Below are positions 56,369 through 64,000 of a stretch of 64,000 bases of DNA, piece by piece. The position numbers were made by a program, and so were the translations under genes. Below the pieces are notes generated by a model. The model saw nothing but the letters and a program-made list of their open reading frames with translations, was not told the origin of the DNA and searched no databases. The stretch is from NCBI RefSeq assembly GCF_036850765.1, contig NC_089496.1, forward strand, positions 52,521,613 through 52,585,612, read 5' to 3'. How positions within the stretch are numbered: position 1 is the stretch's first letter; each line of letters opens with the position of its first letter. This stretch comes from Saccopteryx bilineata. Its lineage: Eukaryota > Chordata > Mammalia > Chiroptera > Emballonuridae.

Positions 56369-58169
56369 TGCGGCACCGGACGCCCCCCAGCAAGGACTCG
56401 TAATTACCATGCACATGTTACAGGGGATCGTTTCTTACTCGGGGGACAGATCAAAGCCCTTCTGTCTCAGCTCGAGCATGGCTCATGCCCCTTTAATATG
56501 CGGCAGCGCTCCCATCCCCTCAGTTTCCCAGGTCACCTCTGACTGTCCGACAGGGCCCCGAAAACATCCCGCAGAATCCGTGCCCTGCCAACCCCACCCC
56601 CACCCCAAACAGGAGGCGTCTCGCTCAGGACAAATGTTTCTAGCTTTCCATTCCCAGGGAAAAGGCTATTGCATTTCCCTGGGGACCGAACTCAACTTTT
56701 CAGTCGCAAAGAAGCCAAAGCTAAAAATAAAGTCGACTCCTGTAGAATAAAATCGGGACTCGGGCGGCACTTAAGGACTTTAGAGACGTCGAAAGACTGA
56801 GGCACTGTTTCGAAAGATACGGCGCTGTCCTCACCCTTGATCTTCGGAGGTCCAGTGGAGAAGATAACCGGACATCTTTTGAATGTGGCGGGAGAATCCC
56901 TATCGGCAGAGAATCTCGGCTCCTGGTTCTGAGACAGGTTGTATCTAGGACTCCGAATGCCTGGGGTCCCCCCTCATGAGGGGGCCCCGGAGAAATGAGA
57001 ATATTAACTGTCTCAAAGGCTTGCTTTACCCTTTCTGGAGGAGCAGAGAGTCAGTGGCTAACCCTCCCAAACCAAGAGGGGCTCATGTCCGTCTTCAAAT
57101 GGACGGTGATGCGCGAACACCCTTCCCTCTTAGCCCAGAAATATCCCCATCCTCCTCAAACCATTCCTACATGGCCCGAGGCAAGTGAGGCCACCTGGCG
57201 GTCTCCATCAGTCTGAAGAAATCAAAGGCAGACTGTGTAGCGTCCCTTCCCTTTGCCAGCCTCCCCCCCCCCCCCCCGGTCCAGTGTGCATTTCCGAGCT
57301 GTCATTTTCGAAGGCAAGACAGGAAAGATAAACGTCAACCGTAAAACAGAGAATGGGGACAGTGGATGTGATAAACGGCATTCATTCTATTGATTTCATG
57401 CCGTGGTGAATATTTGGTAGGCGCTTACCGTGGGCCCTGAGGACTGCTCTTGTCTCGCTGTAGGGGACAGCTGGGAACCCTGGCTTTGCTAGGGGGACAC
57501 TCAAGAGTTAACATTGTAGCTGGAGTAATAGTGGCTGTCGTTACAATCAATAGGCGTCACAGTTAACGTGAGCCACCGCTTTGTTCTAGGCACTGGGATG
57601 CTGGAACCAGCCTCCACGATTTAAGGAGACCCGCAAGCAGGCCGCCCCTGTGCCCTAGCAGACTGCAAGTAATCCACTTGACGGTATAACTTCACAGTGT
57701 CGCCTTCATTTGCAGATTAGAAAAAACGGTGACGTATTGCTCTAGATCTATTCTCGGAACTCTCCTAATCCTCTTTCCTCTCCATTCATCTGCCCACGGC
57801 TGACCACTAGACCTTCCTGCAGTGATAGAAATGTTCCGCATCTGTGCAGTCCACTACTGCCGTGACTAGCTTCCTGTGGTCACAGAGCACCTGAAATGTG
57901 GTGGCGGGCGGGTACAACCGAGGGGGCCTCATTTTTAAATTTTATTTCATTTTAATTAATTAAAGCTTAAGTAGCCATACCACTAGTGGTTCTTGTACTA
58001 GACAGTGCAGATCTATACTGAAGTCACAGAGCTATTTTTAGGGACAAGGGAAACTGTTCATGGCCACTTGGATACTTAAAAACTGTTTCAACAGGGAACC
58101 TCTCTGCTGATAAAAGTTGTAAAATTGGCTTCAGGTTAAACTCTATATCTATAGCCATCAATTTTTTTT
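56369..58169. other. Anonymous sequence with a C15 run; possible worn MIRs near 57370-57740
   Basis: A C run lies at 57263-57277. Phrases such as GAATATTTGGTAGGCGCTTA (about 57410) and TTCTAGGCACTGGGATGCTG (about 57585) are suggestive of MIR-like elements but too weak to place. A 113-codon plus frame at 56409-56750 has no recognisable domain. Confidence 0.4.
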
Positions 58170-58510
58170 ATTTTTTTTTAATGAGAGAGGAGGGGAGATA
58201 GTGAGGCAGACTCCCGCATTCCTTCTAACGGGATTGGGCATCTACCCAGCAACCCCATCTGCGGCTGATGCTTGAGTTCCCAGCTATATTGTTAGCGCCT
58301 GAGGCTAATGCGCTCTAATAGAGCTATCCTCAGTGCCCGGGGCCACACTCGAACCAATAGAGACACTGGCTACAGAAGGGGAAGGGGGAGAGAAGGGGGA
58401 GGGGGGGGAGAGAAGATGATCACTTCTCCTGTTTGCCCTGCCTAGAAATTGGACATGGGACATCCAATTGCCAGACCAATGCTCTATTCACCGAGTTATT
58501 GGCCAGGGCC
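58170..58510 (-). mobile_element. Old, diverged family-A-like SINE, antisense
   Basis: Read on the minus strand the head gives GGCCCTGGCCAATAACTCGG, then a worn tRNA-like region and a CTTCTCCC-rich block. The end corresponds to the CTCCCGCATTC tail word of family A. Flanks of the type CAATTTTTTTT and CAATTTTCTTTT may be a worn duplication. The CTCF-like word of younger copies is replaced here by ACCCCATCTGCGGCTGATG. Confidence 0.75.
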
Positions 58511-59449
58511 CAATTTTCTTTTTAAATGGTCAACACAGAGCACACTAGTGCACCTGCTTATTGGTTTCGAGTACTTTCCCAATGGGGTTTAGCAAAGACA
58601 GTGTTCCAGAGGTGAACTGTCTTCCTACAGTTAAAGCTTCCGCTGTCAGGGGCGACATTTTGAGCATATCAATGACCACTGATTCTCAGACATGACTTTA
58701 AAAAATACTTTGAGATGCATTCTTAGACACCCGCACAAGTGAAGGAAGTTAAATGATTTTCCACCGATGCCACAGGGTCGAAGCTCTTACAGGAACTGAG
58801 GAAGAAATATTTGAGCCTGGCAGTCAAACAGTATTTTCAAGAAAATCCCATTTTTATCTTCTTAGGGAGGAAGTTCTACTTGGAGAACATTCAGATGTAT
58901 ATCCTTGTGACACCATTTTTTTTTTTTCTTTCGGAAAACAGAGGCAGATTTAAAAGCTGTGATCTTTTTTTTCTTTTTTTTTTTTTAAGCTAAGGACATT
59001 TCTGCATATAAAAAGCTATGACTGACAACAAGGCACAACACAGATAGGTCAAATACCCCGAGGCCACAGGGAACTCACAAGGTGATAATACTTGGGGTTG
59101 ACAAGAGCGAACACAGTAAATTCAGGTCAACTGTAGCAAGTGTGACCCTGCACAGGGACAGTCTCCAAACCTGGACATGTCAGTTGTGAGAGGGGCACCT
59201 TTCGTAATAACATGGGGAACAAGGGTGGAAATCGGACCCACCCTTGCGTGAATGCGGAGGTGTGGTCACCCTAACTCTTCGGAAGAAGGTGTTCTAGGTT
59301 GACACGAATTCTTTGACCACAGCAGCGATGACAGTCCTGCTCTATACAACATATCCTGGGCTCCTTTCAAAAACTCACATTTGCAGAGTTATTAGGAAGT
59401 AGGTTTTGCAAAGTCAGTAACAGCTTTTCCATGTCCCAGATGCAGCTGC
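58511..59449. other. Anonymous sequence with T-rich runs
   Basis: T runs lie near 58916-58928 and 58966-58986. I can support nothing else. Confidence 0.4.
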
Positions 59450-59800
59450 CTCTAGAGCAGGGGTCCCCAAACTTTTTACATAGGGGGCCAGTTCTCTGTC
59501 CCTCAGACCGTTAGAGGGCCGGCGTATAAAAAAAAACTATGAACAAATCCCTATTATGCACACTGCACATATCTTATTTTTAAGTAAAAAAACAAAATGG
59601 GAACAAATACAATATTTAAAATAAAGAACAAGTAAATTTAAATCAACAAACTGACCAGTATTTCAATGCGAACTATGCTCCCCTCACTGACCACCAATGA
59701 AACAGATGCCCCTTCCAGAAGTGCAGCGGGGGCCGGATAAATGGCCTCAGGGGGCCACATGTGGCCCGCGGGCCGTAGTTTGGGGACGCCTGCTCTAGAG
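59450..59800 (+). mobile_element. hAT MITE with CAGGGGTCCCCAAAC ends
   Basis: The element is 59458-59792 (335 bp) and ends TTTGGGGACGCCTG (one change from the left end). It is flanked by the perfect 8-bp duplication CTCTAGAG (59450-59457, 59793-59800). It is the same family as 23034-23516 and 52506-52833, and the short form. Confidence 0.95.
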
Positions 59801-59916
59801 GAATGTCCTTCATACCCCTGATGCGCTGAGTCTCAGTTTGTCCGAGAGGCGTCTGATGTCATAATCCCCAAAACACATCCTCCGGGGAGGGCAGGAGCTG
59901 GGCAGAATGTTCAGAT

Positions 59917-60094
59917 CAGGGGTTGGCAGACTTTCTCTGTGGAGGGCTCGATAGTGAACATTTTTACGTTTGGTGAAAGATGGTCTTTTCTCTCAGCTAC
60001 TCAACTCTTGTTGTAGTCGGAAAGCAGGCACAGGCAGTAAGTAAATGAGTGAGTGTGCGTTTTAATAAAACTTTATTGACAAAAACAGGCGGCA
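59917..60094 (+). mobile_element. Ancient Charlie-like hAT MITE fragment
   Basis: The sequence begins CAGGGGTTGGCAGACTTTC, continues with GAGGGCTCGATAGTGAACAT and AGCTACTCAACTCTTG, and ends with AATAAAACTTTATTGACAAA and AACAGGCGGC. This resembles an old mammal-wide hAT element of the Charlie group, as I remember it. It is far more worn than the CAGGGGTCCCC and CAGGGGTCGGG families. Confidence 0.6.
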
Positions 60095-60195
60095 AGCCCA
60101 GTGATCTGGACAGACCCAGCAGGAGAGACACAGAAGTCAGACCATATTGTTCCCCACATTTCCCTTGGGTTCCTCCTCATGCAGAGGCAACCCCC

Positions 60196-60270
60196 TTCCT
60201 TCTTTCTTTCCTGTCTTCCTTCTTTCCGTCATCCCTCCTTTTCTCCTTCCTTCCTTCTATCCTTTCATGT
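60196..60270. repeat. (CTTC)n-like pyrimidine-rich low-complexity tract
   Basis: Imperfect CCTT/TTCT units, polypyrimidine on the plus strand. Confidence 0.9.
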
Positions 60271-60554
60271 TTTCTTTATTTGTAAGTAAATCTATATTAA
60301 GAGCCAAATCTGCACCAGCAAATGGAATTTCAACGATAAATTAGATATCTTTAGATAAATTTCCAACGTGCTGAGTGAACGTCTCTCCTACGGCTCAGTG
60401 AGGGAGAAGCTGAGGCCCGAGGTCACCAGGAAGTTGAGGCAGAGACAGCCAGAGACCCCACGCACTGAGTCAGTCCGCTGAGCCTTCCTGCACCGCAGGC
60501 TGCCTGGCACGTGTTTGAATGAGCACTAGAAACAGACCAACACCACCCCAATTT
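60271..60554. other. Anonymous sequence
   Basis: I can support no call. Confidence 0.4.
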
Positions 60555-60883
60555 TTTTTTTTTTAACATAGACAGAGAGAGTCAGAGAGAGGGATAGATA
60601 GGGACAGACAGACAGGAATGGAGAGAGATGAGAAGCATCAATCATCAGTTTTTTACTGCGGCACCTTAGTTGTTCATTGATTGCTTTCTCATATGTGCCT
60701 TGACTGAGGGCCTTCAGCAGACCGAGTAACCCCTTGCTCAAGCCAGCGACCTTGGGCTCAAGCTGGTGAGCTTTGCTCAAACCAGATGAGCCCGTGCTCA
60801 AGCTGGCAACCTTGGGGTCTCGAACCTGGGTCCTCCGCATCCCAGTCTGACGCTCTATCTACTGCGCCACCGCCTGGTCAGGC
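60555..60883 (-). mobile_element. tRNA-derived SINE, family B, antisense
   Basis: Minus-strand reading gives the head GCCTGACCAGGCGGTGGCGC near 60882, then the A and B boxes and the CTTGAGC-rich body. The plus strand shows a GACAGAGAGAGTCAGAGAG tail complement next to a T run. The flanks around CACCCCAATTTT and CACCCAGATTTT give only a rough duplication. It is close in sequence to the copy at 20037-20350. Confidence 0.9.
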
Positions 60884-61468
60884 TCACCCAGATTTTATAT
60901 ATAAGCCCCTTTATGACTGACATTCTGTGCAGAGCAGCTTTTCCTTGGTCTCCTAAAGAAGAATTTGGTTTTCTAACAATCCCAACAAATGAACAATTCA
61001 TGATTGTCTATATGGGGCGATATATTTTTTTTTTATCTGAAGCTACTGTAAGTACCTAAAACAAGATAATGGCTAAGTAATGAGCCCTTCCAACAGTCAA
61101 ATACTCAACTATGTGATAAGCGTACACTAATTCGTAGGAACATTTGGGCAAAAACGCATGTCTTTCTGACATTCGGTAATATTTTTCCCCTGAAATGATA
61201 TTTACTTTAGAGTTGCATATTTTCCTTAGGTCTCATTTCTAAAAATAAAACCAGTGATATTTAGATGTACAGTTGAGATTGACCTTGGTAGGAATGACCT
61301 CTAATGTCTACTTTGCTGTTGTATTAACCACGCTCCGGTCACCAGGGTCACTCCGGTGATTAACCTCACACAGCAAATCCCCTTCACGGAGGGCCCCTTC
61401 AACACATTCAGTCAGACAGAGAGCATCTCTAACCCACTTCGTCTCACTGAACTTGAACACAGGTCCTT
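60884..61468. other. Anonymous sequence
   Basis: I can support no gene or repeat call. Confidence 0.4.
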
Positions 61469-61850
61469 AAAGAAACCTAGGATTGCCTGACCAGGCAGTG
61501 GCGCAGTGGATAGAGCGTGGGACTGGGATGCCAAGGACCCAGGTTCAAGACCCCGAGGTCGCCAGCTTGAGTGTGGGGCTCATCTGGTTTGAGCAAAGCT
61601 CACCAGCTTGAGCCCAAGGTCGCTGGCTTGAGCAAGGGGTCACTCGGTCTGCTGTAGCCTCCACAGTCAAGGCACATATGAGAAATCAATCAATGAACAG
61701 CTAAGGTGTTGCAACGAAAAACTGATGATTGATGCTTCTCATCTCTCTCTGTTCCTGTCTGTCTGTCCCTGTCTATCCCTCTCTCTGACTCTCTCTCTGT
61801 CTCTGTAAAAACTAACTAAATTAATTAATTAAAAAAAGAAACCTAGGATT
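61469..61850 (+). mobile_element. tRNA-derived SINE, family B
   Basis: The SINE (61485-61834) begins GCCTGACCAGGCAGTGGCGC. It has A box GCGCAGTGGATAGAGCG and B box GGTTCAAGACCCC, the CTTGAGC-rich body, a CT-rich stretch and the tail ATTAATTAATTAAAAA. It is flanked by the perfect 16-bp duplication AAAGAAACCTAGGATT (61469-61484, 61835-61850). Confidence 0.95.
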
Positions 61851-63513
61851 GCATCTGAGTCAGTGTACCTTTTTCTAAGTTTTCAAGGTAGTCTCAAGAA
61901 ATATTACATCATTGCCCCAGCATTTATGAGACTACCTGTTATACAGGATAGAAAATATTTGTTCAGTTTATCCTGAGTACAGAATTAATTAGGACATTAT
62001 ATAGAATAAAATGCCAGACTTTGTGTTACTGTCTTCTATAATTCTTATTTAATCCTCATTACAACCATGTGATTGTGGAGAAAGAAAACCATCCTGGATT
62101 TCACCGCCCTCTTGTGAAAAGCCCTCGCTTCCTGAGATTTCTTTCCCTTAATTAGCAGAAAAAAAGAATCATTTTTCCTCATCCCTCCCCTATGGAGTGT
62201 CCACTGCCCATTGCAGGCCAATGGGCTTCCCTTCACTGCATTGCTCTAGGGCTAAGGACTAGGGAAAGAGGGGCGGACGTACTTATTATTTACCACAAAG
62301 TTAAAGAAATCGATCTCTGACCCAGTGTACATTCAGAATAAAATTAATAAAGAGGAATATGAAAAATCCAACAGAGAGATAAATTCTTCATACAGATGAG
62401 AAGACGGAGGTGGACCAGCATAGAAGTTTAAATTAACAGGCCAAGCACGGGAACTGAAATTCCTCCTGGCTTCGTCCATTTGGGGCGCTGCTCACAACAG
62501 CGGAGGCTGGGTGTGAGACGACAGAAACCTACTTCTCACCGTCTGCAGGTGGGAAGTCCCCCGGATCAAGGCCCTGGCAGATTCGGTGTCTAGTACGAAC
62601 CTACTTCCTTGTTGATGAGGTCTTCTCCCTCGAGCCTCCCATGGTGGAAGGGGGAAGGGAGCTGCCTCTGGCAGCTCTCATAAGGGCACTAATCACATTC
62701 GTGCTGGCCCCACCCTTATGACCTAGTCACCTCCCAACATCCCCGCCAACATGCAGCCGTAGCACCTCCTGACACGGAGATTATCGCACTGTCCTCGCTC
62801 CTGGTTGTTGAAGTGACAGGGCTACTCCTGACCCAGCTTCCTCTTGGCTCCGGTTGCCTGTCCTTGACCCAGGGCTTAAGCATCCCCCCCCCCCACCTTC
62901 TCCTCCAGAACTCTGGGTCCTACCGGCTGCGCCTTGGTCTCAGGCGCACCTACCTCGCGCCCTTCCTGCTTTCTCCCCATTCTGAAGCCTAGCAGCGGGT
63001 GAGCCTGCCCCCCTGGGGTCCCCTCTTCTCTGCATTGTTGCACTTTCCTTCCTCACAGAGAGGGAACCAATCATTCATTCACCCTCCATTCAACACATGC
63101 CTTTGCTACTTTTGTTCCTGCTTGCTTGTTTTACTTTTACAAAAAAAGCTTTGTCTGGCCTCTCAGCATATCCGCCTCTCAACGGTCCAAGTCCTCAACA
63201 TCTTAGCCGCCATTCAAAATCCAGATTGTCCTCCTAATTGAGATCTTTCTCGTTGACTGGTTGATTGAGTGGTTGGTTAGTTTTCACCTACTTGCTGGCA
63301 AAACTCTCCTGACCAGAACTCATTTGGGTCGAAACCTGGCTGAGCTAATGAGAGGCTATTCAGACAACAACTCTCCGTCCTGCTGGGAAGGGTTGTATGT
63401 TTCGTGGCAGCCCCTTAAAATACCAACTTCCGAAGTCCTGCATCTGTTTACCTGGAGGTGGGAAGGGGGTTCTGTACTCTACACGACGAGTTCTACGATA
63501 CAATTCTAAAATC

Positions 63514-63515
<2 letters not shown>
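61851..63515. other. Anonymous sequence
   Basis: A GC-richer part (62480-63000) includes a short C run at about 62886-62895. I identify no gene or repeat. Confidence 0.4.

Positions 63516-63560
<45 letters not shown>
63516..63560. repeat. (AT)n microsatellite, about 22 units
   Basis: A perfect AT dinucleotide run. Confidence 0.97.
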
Positions 63561-63562
<2 letters not shown>

Positions 63563-63729
63563 ACTTGAAGTTTTGCCATCAGTAAGTTATTCTCAATCAG
63601 TTTAAAGAAACACGTGTGAGTTAATATTTAACGCGTACTAAATTTATTTTTAAACAGAAGCAGCTGTCTCGTTATACAGCTAATTATACCTATGTGGACG
63701 TGAAAGAACAGAATGAACTAATGAGCGAA

Positions 63730-63813
63730 AGAGAGACACAAAGAGCAAACTGACAGCTGTCGGGGTGGGGGCTGGGTGAGTGGGGTGGAGGGATTGAGAA
63801 GTTAAGGACAAAA

Positions 63814-63850
<37 letters not shown>

Positions 63851-64000
63851 CATGGACACAGATATCTGGGTGGTGGTGGCCGAGGGGAGGGAGGCAGAGG
63901 AGGGCAGAGAGGTGATCAGTGATGATGCGAAGGAGGCTTGAGGTGGTGGCGTGGGGGAGGGGTGGACACACAGAGAGGTGTTGTAGAATCGGGCACCTGA
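63730..64000 (+). mobile_element. L1 3' UTR, cut by the window edge
   Basis: L1 3' UTR wording is present: CATGGACACAGATATCTG, a G-rich polypurine tract, and GTGTTGTAGAATCGGGCACC, which leads into ACACCTGAAACC in the other copies. A (GA)n tract is embedded at 63819-63848. The element continues beyond the window. Confidence 0.7.
63819..63848. repeat. (GA)n microsatellite
   Basis: A perfect GA dinucleotide run of about 30 bases. Confidence 0.95.

Noticed and set aside
58230..58270. CTCF-like motif in the old SINE
   Set aside because: The corresponding word reads ACCCCATCTGCGGCTGATG and does not match the CTCF core.

Overview
The window looks like a gene-poor stretch of a mammalian nuclear genome, and most probably of a bat. 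I found no intact host protein-coding gene. Every open frame I could explain belongs to a transposon remnant, a tandem repeat or chance. The organism call rests on the repeats. There are several tRNA-derived SINE families with A/B boxes and long pyrimidine-rich tails, whose wording matches what I remember of rhinolophoid-type bat SINEs (Rhin-1-like). There are also L1 3' ends, and relatively fresh cut-and-paste DNA transposons (hAT and mariner), which are unusually recent in bats compared with other mammals. The bat assignment is inference from memory and was not searched.

Layout. 1-6.2 kb: anonymous sequence with a (CT)n tract and a 0.73-kb G-rich minisatellite (3924-4650). 6.2-7.5 kb: a 31-bp minisatellite, then the decayed remains of a C2H2 zinc-finger gene. 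8.0-9.3 kb: an LTR-like retroviral remnant split by a mariner-type element that still encodes a helix-turn-helix fragment. 10-11 kb: an old hAT MITE and a SINE. 11.3-15 kb: nothing recognisable. 15.0-15.6 kb: a SINE interrupted by a 5'-truncated L1, both with clear target-site duplications. 16.3-20.4 kb: a CpG-rich patch, a MIR, an L1 tail and a SINE. 22.5-25.7 kb: a SINE, a hAT MITE, a second copy of the LTR-like family in opposite orientation, and a SINE. 25.7-34.3 kb: mostly anonymous, with one SINE. 34.3-35.9 kb: two SINEs. 37.0-39.4 kb: L1 fragments carrying a second mariner MITE and a hAT MITE. 40.3-40.9 kb: a 78-bp minisatellite. 43.2-44.9 kb: an L1 3' end and a twin-primed (5'-inverted) L1. 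47.3-49.7 kb: a nearly full-length hAT transposon with a decayed transposase. 50-52.9 kb: SINEs, two hAT MITEs and an antisense LTR-like segment. 53-58 kb: MIR elements and one strong CTCF-like motif. 58-61.9 kb: three SINEs, a hAT MITE and an ancient Charlie-like hAT. 63.5-64 kb: (AT)n, (GA)n and an L1 3' end cut by the window edge.

The interest lies in the mobile-element history. Insertions with readable target-site duplications give a relative order: older L1 and LTR sequence was hit by mariner and hAT elements, and a SINE was hit by L1. Five hAT copies share 8-bp duplications with TA at the centre, which suggests one target preference. The commonest SINE family carries a CTCF-like motif in its tail. 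I see no new gene system that I could defend.
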